A stretch of DNA of 64,000 nucleotides from an uncultured Brachyspira sp. (GTDB lineage: Bacteria > Spirochaetota > Brachyspiria > Brachyspirales > Brachyspiraceae), in assembly GCF_910588665.1 (NCBI RefSeq), contig NZ_CAJUPR010000006.1:94933-158932 (forward strand), in the 5' to 3' direction. This document shows positions 1 through 8,665 of the stretch, piece by piece. Under the pieces are notes generated by a model. It saw only the letters and a list, made by a program, of their open reading frames with translations, did not search any database and was not told the DNA's origin. Both the position numbers and the translations under genes were made by a program. Position 1 is the stretch's first letter. The number at the start of each line of letters is the position of its first letter.

Positions 1-327
1 TATCTGTATGGAGATAATGGGGAAAGAGCAACCGACAGCATGTATTTTTATGTTATACTTCCAGCAAAATTTGAAGCTAAATTAGGCGCTATATATACTT
101 ATATTATGCCCAGACTTATGTTTGAAGGAGAACTGTATAAAACCGACATAGAATATAATCTGCATTACGGAATTGAAGGAGAGATGCAGATTACATTAAT
201 AGAAAATTTAACATTCGGACTTACAGCTTATGCGGAAGGTCAGGGAATAATGAAGAAAAGCGCCGACTTCCAAATAAATAATGCATTCGGCGGAGGTTTA
301 GATGTATGGGGTATTTGGAGATATTAG
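1..327 (+). CDS. Outer-membrane beta-barrel protein, C-terminal fragment
   Basis: The reading frame is open from base 1, so the gene begins outside the window and only about 108 C-terminal residues are visible. They consist of alternating short strands rich in aromatic and small residues (for example LTFGLTAYAEGQG) and finish in an aromatic residue (GIWRY), the usual signature of the last strand of a Gram-negative-type outer-membrane barrel. The family cannot be named from this fragment; a Brachyspira variable-surface-type porin is possible. No helix or enzyme motif is seen. The call of an outer-membrane barrel is an inference from strand pattern and C-terminal aromatic residue. Confidence 0.6.
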   Translation, partial: YLYGDNGERATDSMYFYVILPAKFEAKLGAIYTYIMPRLMFEGELYKTDIEYNLHYGIEGEMQITLIENLTFGLTAYAEGQGIMKKSADFQINNAFGGGLDVWGIWRY

Positions 328-417
328 TTAAAAGTTAATAGTTTTTTATTAATATTAAAAATTATGATATTTTAATAAAAATTATATAGAATAAAATAAA
401 AAATTAAGAGATTAATT

Positions 418-3400
418 ATGGATTTAGAAAAAAAACTTGAAAAATATTATGAAAACTCTCCTATAATAGATGATATGAAAACCTGCGAAGCAAAAAAAGA
501 TGTGAGCAAGATAAAAAAATATCAATACGGACGTTTTTATTTAGACAGTGAATTTTTAAAAGATTACTATTCTATAGAAGATGATAAATTAAAAGAAAGA
601 TATCAGTATTTTATAAAGATAATTCTTCATGGATCATATAAATCCAATATAGAAGGATATAGATTTGTTATTTTTGATTTAATAATAAATAAAAACTTTC
701 AAAATTCTTTGCGGTATATTTCTTATAATCGCAATCAAGATTATAAAGATTTACACAGACTTGCATCATATGAAAAACACTTATACAAACTATTTGAAGA
801 TTTAAATAAATACTTCAATAAAGAGTTTAATGATTATATAAATAAGTATATAGATATTATTCTTAATAAAGATAGTAAAAATATATTTAAAGTAATGGAC
901 AGAGATGCGATTATACCTTTGATTGCAATATGCTCCGTTATAAATAATAACAATGAAGATAAATATGTAAATGCTGTTGTAAAATCATTTGATGTACTTC
1001 CTAATATTTATGATGCTTTGAATGCTGTAGCTGCGGTTATAGATAAAAATGAACTTATAAAAAATAAGTTCTTAGAAGTATTAAATAATCATAGAGAATA
1101 TATTATCAATATGAATATTTCTTTAGGAAATTATATAAGAGAAAAAGATTATAATAATACAGATAAGATTGATAAATTCTATAAAAAAATAAATTATCCT
1201 AGTTATTTTGCATTTATAGCTAAATATTTTGAAGATTATTACAAATATGATTTTTTTTCCATATCAAGAAGCCTGTATTTGGAAAATAAAAAAGATTTTT
1301 ATATAATATATAATCTAATTTCAGAAAATATTGAGGATAATGCAACCAAAACAATATTTATAGTGTTTACTTCTATTTTAGCCGAGCATAATGATAGCAA
1401 TAATATAGATTTGGAAAATTTCAGAAAGTCGGTAAATGTATTAAAAAATATAGTAAAATTCTTTAAAGAAAATACGAGACCTGATCTTACATCTACTGAA
1501 AAAATAGAAGAAATATTTGATAAAAATAAAAATAAAAACTTCAATAAACTTATAAAATACTATACAGACAAGAAAAATGTAAATAATATCTGCCACAAAA
1601 GAGATACACATCCTGATATCAGTTTTGATTCAAAGCTTCTTTATATTTACTGTTTATTTAATTATGAAAATGATGAAATAAAAGATTTCAAAAAATTAGC
1701 TATAGGTGTTTTAAAATATCTTCCAGTTCAATTAGGAATAAGAAAATATATAGAAGTTCAGTCAGCTATGGGAAAGAAAACCCTAAAAGAAATTATTGAT
1801 TCGCTTTTGGAATATGAAGAATTAAATATAACTTTAAAAGAAATTCTACTTTCATACTATTATAATTATGCAGGGGATTTATCTGGTTATTATTATGATT
1901 CTGAACCTCCTCAGGCATACAGAGAACTTAAATGTATAGATGAAAACAATAATATAGTTGTAAAGAATGTAAAAGACGAGTTATTTAAAAGCTATTTTGA
2001 AGATATAAAAAATATCTTAAATGATAATAATTTTATAATAGATAATATATCAAATAATAAAAACACGGCATTAGATTTATTAAAAACTATGTATAATAAA
2101 TTTAATTATAAAGATTATAATTTAGTTTATACTATACTTGAAAGCACAAAAAAAGCGGAGGTAAAAAGATACTGCTTAAAGCTTATTTCGGATAATGAAG
2201 ATATAACAAGAGAATATGCTGAAAATATGTCTGAAAAAGCCAGAGCTTCTGATTTGAAAGGAGCTTTAAAAAATATAATAAAAAATTGGAATATCAAAAA
2301 ATACGGAGATAGTTTTTTAAACATTGATGCAGCTTTGGATTTTGTTAATAAATACTACAATACTAATTATGAAAAAAATATTAAATTTTTAGAAAGCATT
2401 CATTTAACAAATATTTTATACAGCAATGGACAAGCTGCTGACGAAAAAATTTTCAAATATATTATTATGGAATATATGAATTTGATAGAACCTTCAAGAT
2501 TAAAAGACTGCGATATGCTTATTGAAATGCTTGACGGTGATTCATTTACAAATGCTTTGGAATTATTATATACATATTGGAAAGATTCTAATTATGAAGC
2601 TTCAAAGAAAAATATTTTAATACCATATCTTTTATATTCAGACGATTTAAAAATAGATAAAGTTTATCCTATTATAAAAGAATTTGCCAAAAGTTCCCGT
2701 ACTGTTATGGCTGGTTTCATTGTAAAATGCATAGCCTTAAACGGAAAAAGCTATGCATTAATATTGGTGGATAATCTAACTAGAAAAGCACCTACAGCAA
2801 AAATAAAAGAAATCGCTAATGAAACTATGCAGAATGCGGCATATATGCTTAATATGACTGCAGACGAGCTTTCAGACAGAATAATACCTAATTTCGGATT
2901 TAATAAAAAAGGAGAAAGAGTTTTAAGCTACGGCGGAAACTCAGGAAGAACATTCACATTATCTATAAATAATAATCTTGAACTCACAATTACAGATAAT
3001 GGAAAACAAAAAATAATAAAATCGCTTCCTTCCCCTAACAGCAACGATGATAAAACAGAGGCTGATAATGCCAAAAAAGAATATAAAATACTTAAAAAAG
3101 AGATAAAAACTTTAATGCAGAGTCAGAAAATAAGGCTTCAAAAAGTATTAATGAACGGCAGAAAATGGACTTATAATAATTTTAAAACCGTATTTATTGA
3201 AAATCCTATAATGAATCTATTTGCATTAAAGCTTATTTGGGGTGTTTATGATGAATGCGGTAATTTAATAGAAAGCTTCAGGTATATGGAAGACGGCACT
3301 TTTAATACCGCCGATGAAGAAGAATATACTTTAAAAGAAAACAGTTTAATAACTTTAGTACACCCTTCAGAATTAGATGAATATACTAAAAACAAATGGA

Positions 3401-3816
3401 AAAATCAGTTATCCGACTATGAAATAGTACAGATTATAGAACAGCTTGATTTTAAATATGAAGCTATTACAGAAACAGATATTTACAAAGATAAAATATA
3501 TTCCCTTAATTCTAAAAAAGTAAAAGCGGGCGTTTTAATGTCATTGGCAAGTAAATATGATATGATCAGAGGCGAAACCTTAGACGCAGGCACTTTCTGC
3601 AACTATATATTGAAAGATGCTTATATGAATATATCAGTACACATTACATTTGATTATATGTATTTCGGAATGGAAGCTAATGAAGAAGTGGAGTTTTGGG
3701 ATATTGAGTTTTATGAAATAAATGACGGTATTGAAACTTTAATCAATCCTTTAAAAGTAAGCAGAAGATTTGCTTCTTCAATTTACGGTATAGTAAAAAG
3801 CGTTATTTCAGATTAA
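418..3816 (+). CDS. Large DUF4132 (MolR-like) protein
   Basis: A 1132-residue protein without signal peptide or membrane segment, probably cytoplasmic. About residues 865-1060 match the DUF4132 pattern as I know it: a proline-containing entry (LPSPNSNDD), a Lys/Glu-rich helix, then RKWTYNNFKTVFIENPIMN and LIWGVYDECGNLIESFRYMEDG. The first 850 residues are helical, Asn/Lys-rich and repeat-like (armadillo/HEAT-style by appearance). DUF4132 proteins such as E. coli MolR are often paired with WGR domains and have no settled biochemical function. ATG at 418 is preceded by a weak purine stretch. Base composition equals that of its neighbours. The domain is fairly sure, the function is not known. 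Confidence 0.75.
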   Translation: MDLEKKLEKYYENSPIIDDMKTCEAKKDVSKIKKYQYGRFYLDSEFLKDYYSIEDDKLKERYQYFIKIILHGSYKSNIEGYRFVIFDLIINKNFQNSLRYISYNRNQDYKDLHRLASYEKHLYKLFEDLNKYFNKEFNDYINKYIDIILNKDSKNIFKVMDRDAIIPLIAICSVINNNNEDKYVNAVVKSFDVLPNIYDALNAVAAVIDKNELIKNKFLEVLNNHREYIINMNISLGNYIREKDYNNTDKIDKFYKKINYPSYFAFIAKYFEDYYKYDFFSISRSLYLENKKDFYIIYNLISENIEDNATKTIFIVFTSILAEHNDSNNIDLENFRKSVNVLKNIVKFFKENTRPDLTSTEKIEEIFDKNKNKNFNKLIKYYTDKKNVNNICHKRDTHPDISFDSKLLYIYCLFNYENDEIKDFKKLAIGVLKYLPVQLGIRKYIEVQSAMGKKTLKEIIDSLLEYEELNITLKEILLSYYYNYAGDLSGYYYDSEPPQAYRELKCIDENNNIVVKNVKDELFKSYFEDIKNILNDNNFIIDNISNNKNTALDLLKTMYNKFNYKDYNLVYTILESTKKAEVKRYCLKLISDNEDITREYAENMSEKARASDLKGALKNIIKNWNIKKYGDSFLNIDAALDFVNKYYNTNYEKNIKFLESIHLTNILYSNGQAADEKIFKYIIMEYMNLIEPSRLKDCDMLIEMLDGDSFTNALELLYTYWKDSNYEASKKNILIPYLLYSDDLKIDKVYPIIKEFAKSSRTVMAGFIVKCIALNGKSYALILVDNLTRKAPTAKIKEIANETMQNAAYMLNMTADELSDRIIPNFGFNKKGERVLSYGGNSGRTFTLSINNNLELTITDNGKQKIIKSLPSPNSNDDKTEADNAKKEYKILKKEIKTLMQSQKIRLQKVLMNGRKWTYNNFKTVFIENPIMNLFALKLIWGVYDECGNLIESFRYMEDGTFNTADEEEYTLKENSLITLVHPSELDEYTKNKWKNQLSDYEIVQIIEQLDFKYEAITETDIYKDKIYSLNSKKVKAGVLMSLASKYDMIRGETLDAGTFCNYILKDAYMNISVHITFDYMYFGMEANEEVEFWDIEFYEINDGIETLINPLKVSRRFASSIYGIVKSVISD

Positions 3817-3864
3817 TTTTATATTATTGCTAAATCAGAAACTATTTTTAAGCAAAGGATATAT

Positions 3865-4638
3865 ATGACAGGAATATATTTCAGCGGCACAGGAAACAGC
3901 AAATATTGTATTGAATATTTTTTAAGCAAATATTCAAAAAATCAATATAATATATTTTCTATAGAAGAGATTAATAATAAAAATATAATCAATAATATTA
4001 ATGATGATTATATTATTATTGCCTACCCTATTTATTACAGCAATATGCCTAGAATATTAATAGAATTTATAAACAACAATAAAATTTTTTTTAATAACAA
4101 AAAAATTTTTATAATAGTTACTATGTCTATGTTCAGCGGAGACGGAGCTGGAATATTAGCTAGAATACTAAAAAAATACAATGCCGATATAATAGGTTCG
4201 CTGCATCTAAAAATGCCTGATAATATAAGCGATATAAAATATTTATGTTCTAAAACAGAAAAGAATATTAATATAATAAATAAAACCAAAATAAAAATAG
4301 ATAAAGCCGTAGAATTACTTAATTTAGGAAAAGCTCCGAAAGACGGATTAACATTTATAAGTTTTTTACTCGGATTATTATTACAAAGATTATTTTTAGG
4401 AAATAGAATTTATAAATATAAAGATAAGTTAAAAATAAATGAAACTTTATGCATAGGCTGTAAAAAATGCATTAATATATGCCCTATGCATAATATTTAT
4501 ATTAATCATAATAATAAGGCAAAAAACAAAAATAACTGTACTTTATGTTATAGATGTATAAACGAATGTACATCAAAAGCTATTACTATGCTTGGAAAAA
4601 ATGTTTTTAAGCAGTATAAAATAAATGACTGTCTGTAG
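3865..4638 (+). CDS. EFR1-type flavodoxin/ferredoxin fusion protein
   Basis: A 257-residue cytoplasmic redox protein. Residues 1-130 look like a flavodoxin fold: the N-terminal strand is followed by SGTGNSKYC, the FMN-phosphate loop, and PIYYSNMP fits the second flavin loop. Two 4Fe-4S motifs follow: CIGCKKCINICP near residue 196 and CTLCYRCINEC near residue 225. This order is that of the EFR1-family ferrodoxins of anaerobes. It probably shuttles electrons; the partner is unknown. It lies 48 bp after the DUF4132 gene on the same strand, with no obvious terminator between. The second cluster ends CINECTSKA rather than in the canonical C-P, a common variation. Confidence 0.8.
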   Translation: MTGIYFSGTGNSKYCIEYFLSKYSKNQYNIFSIEEINNKNIINNINDDYIIIAYPIYYSNMPRILIEFINNNKIFFNNKKIFIIVTMSMFSGDGAGILARILKKYNADIIGSLHLKMPDNISDIKYLCSKTEKNINIINKTKIKIDKAVELLNLGKAPKDGLTFISFLLGLLLQRLFLGNRIYKYKDKLKINETLCIGCKKCINICPMHNIYINHNNKAKNKNNCTLCYRCINECTSKAITMLGKNVFKQYKINDCL

Positions 4639-4722
4639 TATTTAATAAAATAAAAAAATATTATTTAATTTATAATAAAAAACAGATAATATATTTACAT
4701 AATAATTAATTTTAATATAAAC

Positions 4723-4751
4723 TTGACTAAAAATAATATTTATGTTATCAT
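4723..4751 (+). promoter_or_regulatory. Promoter of tRNA-Ser(GCU)
   Basis: TTGACT (4723-4728), 17-bp spacer, TATCAT (4746-4751). The expected start lies about 13 bases before the mature tRNA. Confidence 0.6.
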
Positions 4752-4770
4752 AATACAAATATGTAATTTT

Positions 4771-4856
4771 GGAGAGATGCCCGAGAGGCCGAAGGGAACA
4801 GTTTGCTAAACTGTCGTAGGCAACCCCTACCGCGGGTTCGAATCCCGCTCTCTCCG
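4771..4856 (+). tRNA. tRNA-Ser, anticodon GCU
   Basis: An 86-base class II tRNA. The acceptor arm GGAGAGA pairs with TCTCTCC (4849-4855), followed by discriminator G at 4856. The anticodon stem ACAGT/ACTGT encloses loop TTGCTAA with anticodon GCT at 4805-4807, reading AGC/AGU. A long variable arm (GTAGGCAACCCCTAC) and T arm GCGGG-TTCGAAT-CCCGC are clear. CCA is not encoded: the next bases are CAT. The large variable arm and G discriminator agree with serine identity. Confidence 0.97.
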
Positions 4857-4873
4857 CATTCATCGGTTCATAT

Positions 4874-5554
4874 ATGATTAAAAAACTTTCTATTATATTC
4901 TTAATTATTACTGCGGCGGCTTTTCCGCAGGAAGAAAATACAGAAACTAATCAAACAGCTAATAATGAAGCTGTTCAGAATACGGAAACTAATTTTTTTA
5001 ATATGCCTTTGAATAATACCAATAATGCAGATGAACCTGCAATATTACAGGATATCAAAAATATTCAAAACAGAGCAGAAATAAATAGCGGCTGGATGTT
5101 TATAAGAGCTGTAATCGGATTTATAGTTACATTAGCAGGTATATACATATTATTTATATACTTAAAAACTAAATCCAAAAAAATATCGGGGTCTGCAGAT
5201 ATAATTAAAGTTCTTGCCACTACTCCCGTTGCATCCAATAGATATATATCCATTGTGGAAATTATTGAAGATATGTATTTAGTTTCTATTTCAGACCATA
5301 ATGTTAATTTGCTTTCAAAAATAGAAGATAAAGAAACTAAAGATCAAATAAAAATGATGTATATCAATTCTAAAAACAATGTAATAGACGACAGCTTTAA
5401 AAACATACTAAATCAGACATTATCAGTATTAAAACAGCCTAAAATAAAAGAAAAAGATCCTCTTAAAACTACTTCTGAAATAAAAGAAAGACTTCATAAT
5501 CTGAATTCCGATAATGTATCAGCTTCAAGTAAAGAAGATAATAAAAAAGTATGA
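4874..5554 (+). CDS. fliO: Flagellar biosynthetic protein FliO-like
   Basis: A 226-residue protein with an N-terminal signal-like segment (residues 1-17), a Gln/Asn/Glu-rich exported linker, one transmembrane helix at about 77-97 (FIRAVIGFIVTLAGIYILFIYL region) and a cytoplasmic domain containing LATTPVASNRYISIVEI and DMYLVSISDHNVNLLSKI. This layout, with the small beta-rich domain just after the helix, is that of FliO/FliZ, which assists assembly of the FliP-FliQ-FliR export gate. It begins 18 bp after tRNA-Ser and no other export gene adjoins it here, unusual since fliO commonly sits with fliPQR. Identification rests on topology and the domain pattern, so it is likely but not certain. Confidence 0.7.
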   Translation: MIKKLSIIFLIITAAAFPQEENTETNQTANNEAVQNTETNFFNMPLNNTNNADEPAILQDIKNIQNRAEINSGWMFIRAVIGFIVTLAGIYILFIYLKTKSKKISGSADIIKVLATTPVASNRYISIVEIIEDMYLVSISDHNVNLLSKIEDKETKDQIKMMYINSKNNVIDDSFKNILNQTLSVLKQPKIKEKDPLKTTSEIKERLHNLNSDNVSASSKEDNKKV

Positions 5555-5581
5555 TAAATACATACTATCTAATGAATATAT

Positions 5582-6316
5582 TTAATATTTTATCATATTA
5601 GTTTGATTATAATTTATTAAAATATAAGAATGAAGTCTGCCGTCATTTCCTTTATAAACATTCATATTGATTGGATCTACCTCCCATACTCTGTCTACAA
5701 CAAAGTTATAATAGTAGCTTCCGGGTTCAGGTCTTAAAGTTATTACCCATAAATTATTTGAATAAATCATAGGATATCTTAAGCTGTCAAAACCTAATTT
5801 ATCTGAGGTAAACATAACTTCTTTTGCAGTGTTATTACTGTAAAAAAATGTAACAGTGCCGTCAGAATTATAAATAGGATTCTTTTCATAAAAACCTATA
5901 TCATTAGTTAAAACAAAATAGCTTACAGCCTGATTATTATCATCATATTCCGTATTTGTATTAACAGGATCATTAATCCAAACACCATTAACTCTGTATC
6001 TGTAGAAATATTGTCCCTTTTTTAAGGGAGACTGCCAAAGATAATAATAAACTCCGTAAGAACTTTTTATAAGCGGTATGCTGTCCTCCCAATTATTAAA
6101 ATCACCCGATACTTCAACCGAATCATAATTTTCAGCAAAAGTAAACAATATTCCGTCATTTATGATCCTAGGAGGCATAACATCTTGTATATTATAATAC
6201 CTCAAAATTTCCAGTCTGTTCATTCTAGCTTCATATTGTTCTATAGTTTCAGTATCTTTATCCTGACAGGACATAAAAAATATAGAAAAAATTAATAATA
6301 TGCTTATTTTTCTCAT
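5582..6316 (-). CDS. Lipoprotein with two glycogen-binding-like (CBM48/AMPK) domains
   Basis: A 244-residue lipoprotein: signal peptide ending FFMSC with Cys17 as the lipidation site. Two beta-sandwich modules follow. The first (about 47-130) has the classic CBM48/AMPK-beta pattern: VEVSGDFNNWED, then an aromatic segment YYLWQSPLKKGQYFYRYRVNG and WINDP. The second (about 135-230) repeats it in degenerate form: EVMFTSDKLG, then PEPGSYYYNFVVDRVWEVDP. Such E-set domains bind starch/glycogen in enzymes, but stand-alone exported copies occur in spirochaetes and their ligand is unknown. It is 7 bp downstream of fliS and probably cotranscribed. The domains are clear; carbohydrate binding is inferred. 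Confidence 0.8.
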   Translation of the reverse strand: MRKISILLIFSIFFMSCQDKDTETIEQYEARMNRLEILRYYNIQDVMPPRIINDGILFTFAENYDSVEVSGDFNNWEDSIPLIKSSYGVYYYLWQSPLKKGQYFYRYRVNGVWINDPVNTNTEYDDNNQAVSYFVLTNDIGFYEKNPIYNSDGTVTFFYSNNTAKEVMFTSDKLGFDSLRYPMIYSNNLWVITLRPEPGSYYYNFVVDRVWEVDPINMNVYKGNDGRLHSYILINYNQTNMIKY

Positions 6317-6323
6317 AGTTTTA

Positions 6324-6794
6324 TTAACCCGTTATATTTAATTTACTTTCACTGTCATCTTTTTTAGCCTGAGATGAAATTTTATTATCAGTATTTCCTT
6401 TAGACATCTGCTCTTCAACGCTTTCCCAAGCAGTTTTAAGTTCTTTAAGATATCTTATTACTTCCAATAAAGGAGGTTTGGTTTTTGATATATTTCCTTC
6501 TGTAAGCTTTTGATTCATATATGTGTATATAGAGGCTAATCTATTGGCTATATCTCCAGCCTCATAGTTAAGAGAAGATAAAAGTTCATAAATAATTTCC
6601 TGAGCCTTTAATATATTATTATGAGCTTCTTCCTCTCCATGCTTTTTATCTATAGCGGCGCATGAAGTTTCTAAAAATTTAATTGCTCCGTCATAAAGCA
6701 TCACAATAAGCCTATTTTGAGAAGCGGTGCTTACATCAACCTTTTTATATTTTTCATAACCGTTATTAGCTGCCAATTGCATACCCCCATACAT
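6324..6794 (-). CDS. fliS: Flagellar export chaperone FliS
   Basis: A 156-residue helical protein with the FliS pattern: NGYEKYKKVDVSTASQNRLIVMLYDGAIKFLE near the N-terminus, then helix-rich segments with ILKAQEIIYELLSSLNYEAGDIANRLASIYTYM. FliS binds the flagellin C-terminus in the cytoplasm and prevents premature polymerisation before export. Family members are usually about 125-150 residues; here there is a short polar tail after EEQMSKG. ATG at 6794 follows no strong ribosome site; an internal ATG five codons later (MQLAANNG) is an alternative start. It heads a two-gene unit with the CBM48-like lipoprotein rather than lying beside fliD. Confidence 0.92.
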   Translation of the reverse strand: MYGGMQLAANNGYEKYKKVDVSTASQNRLIVMLYDGAIKFLETSCAAIDKKHGEEEAHNNILKAQEIIYELLSSLNYEAGDIANRLASIYTYMNQKLTEGNISKTKPPLLEVIRYLKELKTAWESVEEQMSKGNTDNKISSQAKKDDSESKLNITG

Positions 6795-6943
6795 TATTAT
6801 GTTAATTGTTAAATATTATCGGAAAATGGTAAAAACAATAAAACATTTTTTAATATATAAAACAAATAAAAAAATATAGATGTAATAATATCTATTATAA
6901 CATATAATAAAATTAATACTATAAAATAATTAAGGAATAAATT

Positions 6944-7765
6944 ATGATTAAAGTAAAACTGAATAACGGTATAGAAATGCCTATATTAGGTCTTGGAGTA
7001 TATAATATTACAGATAAGGAAGAGCTGTATAATACGGTTAAATGGGCAATAGATGCTGGATACAGAAAATTTGACACAGCGCAATTCTATAATAATGAAA
7101 AAGAACTTGGAGAGGCTATAAGAAAAACTGGAATAAAAAGAGAAGAGGTATTTATCACTACAAAAATATGGAATACAAAACAGGGATACAATTCTGCTAA
7201 AAGATCATTTGAAGAAAGCTTAGAAAAATTAAATACCGACTATGCAGATTTAGTTCTTATACATTGGCCTGGACAAAAAAAAGACAGATATTTAGACACC
7301 TACAGAGCATTAGAAAATATATATCAGAATCAAAAGGCAAGAGCAATAGGATTAAGCAATTTTGAAATAAAACATTTAAAAGATATATTCGCTCACTGCA
7401 ATATAGCTCCTGCAGTAAATCAGATAGAAAGGCATCCGAATTTGCCTAGAAATGAGCTTATAGATTTCTGTAAACATCATAATATAATTGCGGAAGCTTG
7501 GTCGCCTCTTGGAAGAGGAAAATTACTTAATAATAAAATAATAAACCATATAGCAGGCAAATATGATAAAACAGCGGCTCAGATAATACTAAGATGGGAT
7601 ATAGAAAAAAATATATCTGTAATACCTAAATCGGTTAATAAAAATAGAATAGAAGAAAATATAAATATATTTGATTTTGAATTAGATAAAGATGATATAG
7701 GAAAAATTAATGCATTAGAAAACGGAAAAAGAATAGGACCTGATCCTTCGGTTTTTGATTTTTAA
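6944..7765 (+). CDS. Aldo/keto reductase
   Basis: A 273-residue NADPH-dependent (beta/alpha)8 oxidoreductase. The catalytic tetrad can be read directly: Asp44 and Tyr49 in KFDTAQFYNNE, Lys74 in ITTKIW and His107 in LIHWPG. Cofactor-binding signatures GLSNFEIKHL and IPKSVNKNRIEEN are in the expected order, and PAVNQIERHPN matches the family barrel strand. It resembles the 2,5-diketo-gluconate/methylglyoxal reductase subgroup (AKR5-like). The physiological substrate cannot be told. It is a single gene with ATG after AAGGAAT; its start is 149 bp from the divergent fliS gene. Confidence 0.92.
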   Translation: MIKVKLNNGIEMPILGLGVYNITDKEELYNTVKWAIDAGYRKFDTAQFYNNEKELGEAIRKTGIKREEVFITTKIWNTKQGYNSAKRSFEESLEKLNTDYADLVLIHWPGQKKDRYLDTYRALENIYQNQKARAIGLSNFEIKHLKDIFAHCNIAPAVNQIERHPNLPRNELIDFCKHHNIIAEAWSPLGRGKLLNNKIINHIAGKYDKTAAQIILRWDIEKNISVIPKSVNKNRIEENINIFDFELDKDDIGKINALENGKRIGPDPSVFDF

Positions 7766-7782
7766 TATTTATAATAAAAAAG

Positions 7783-7811
7783 TTTATAAAAATATACTTT
7801 TAATGTATAAT
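7783..7811 (+). promoter_or_regulatory. Possible promoter of mtnN
   Basis: TATAAT at 7806-7811 with TTTATA 17 bp upstream. The -10 is perfect, the -35 is poor. Confidence 0.4.
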
Positions 7812-7852
7812 AGTTTAAATTACTTTAATTATTTTTTTAAGGAGATTATTTT

Positions 7853-8569
7853 ATGCCGGAAATTAAAAGAATTGCCATAATAGGAGCTATGGATTCTGAA
7901 ATAACTAATTTTAAGGGTATGATTGAAAATATAGAAGAAGTTGAAGCAGCTGATATTACATATTATAAAGGCATATTATGCAAAAAAAATATAGTTCTTC
8001 TGAAATCTGGTATCGGAAAAGTTAATGCCGCTGTTGCAGCAACTATAGCCATAGAAAAATTTAATGCAGAAAAAATAATATTTACAGGAGTTGCAGGTTC
8101 TGGAAATCCAGATTATGATATATCGGATATAGTTATTTCAAAAGACTTAATTGAACATGATTTTGATACAAGCGATTTAGACGGAGATGAACTTACGGTA
8201 TTAGTAAAAGGATATGATAAAAATTACTATCCTGCCGATTCTTATTTAATAAAATTAGCAAAAGAATCAGCTGAAAAAGTTATAAAAGAAAATAAAATAT
8301 ATGTGGACACAATAGCCACAGGAGATCAATTTATAGGTAATAATCAAAAAGTTAAAGAAATACATAATAAATTCAAAGCCGGAGCTATAGAGATGGAGGG
8401 GGCAGCTGTGGCTCATGCAGCTTTAATGCATAAGATACCTTTTGTTGTAATACGTTCATTATCTGATAAAGCCGATAGTGACGCTGCAATAGATTTTCCT
8501 AAATTTGTTGTAAAATCTGCACAAAATTCTATGAAAATAGTTGTAGAAATGCTTGAAAATATGCAGTAA
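7853..8569 (+). CDS. mtnN: 5'-methylthioadenosine/S-adenosylhomocysteine nucleosidase
   Basis: A 238-residue cytoplasmic enzyme of the PNP/UDP family, which hydrolyses MTA and SAH to adenine and a thioribose or ribosyl-homocysteine, feeding methyl-cycle recycling. Seen: the N-terminal IAIIGAMDSEI (the initial Glu of this loop polarises the water in the family), GIGKVNAAVA, FTGVAGSG, then EMEGAAVAHAA near residue 180 and VIRSLSDKAD near 203, whose Asp protonates the adenine. The length is normal. ATG at 7853 has a strong AAGGAG site 10 bases upstream. No luxS adjoins it. Confidence 0.93.
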   Translation: MPEIKRIAIIGAMDSEITNFKGMIENIEEVEAADITYYKGILCKKNIVLLKSGIGKVNAAVAATIAIEKFNAEKIIFTGVAGSGNPDYDISDIVISKDLIEHDFDTSDLDGDELTVLVKGYDKNYYPADSYLIKLAKESAEKVIKENKIYVDTIATGDQFIGNNQKVKEIHNKFKAGAIEMEGAAVAHAALMHKIPFVVIRSLSDKADSDAAIDFPKFVVKSAQNSMKIVVEMLENMQ

Positions 8570-8599
8570 TATATATCTTTTATTTTATATATATTACTA

Positions 8600-8628
8600 T
8601 TGAAAATATTTTATATTCATAATATAAT
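8600..8628 (+). promoter_or_regulatory. Promoter of ptsI
   Basis: TTGAAA (8600-8605), 17-bp spacer, TATAAT (8623-8628), 38 bp before the ATG. Confidence 0.65.
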
Positions 8629-8665
8629 AATCTTAATTACAAATTAACATAATATCGGAGAATAT

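Noticed and set aside
4642..4863. Minus-strand ORF of 73 codons
   Set aside because: It is the antisense of tRNA-Ser(GCU); such tRNA-complement peptides are a well-known false gene.
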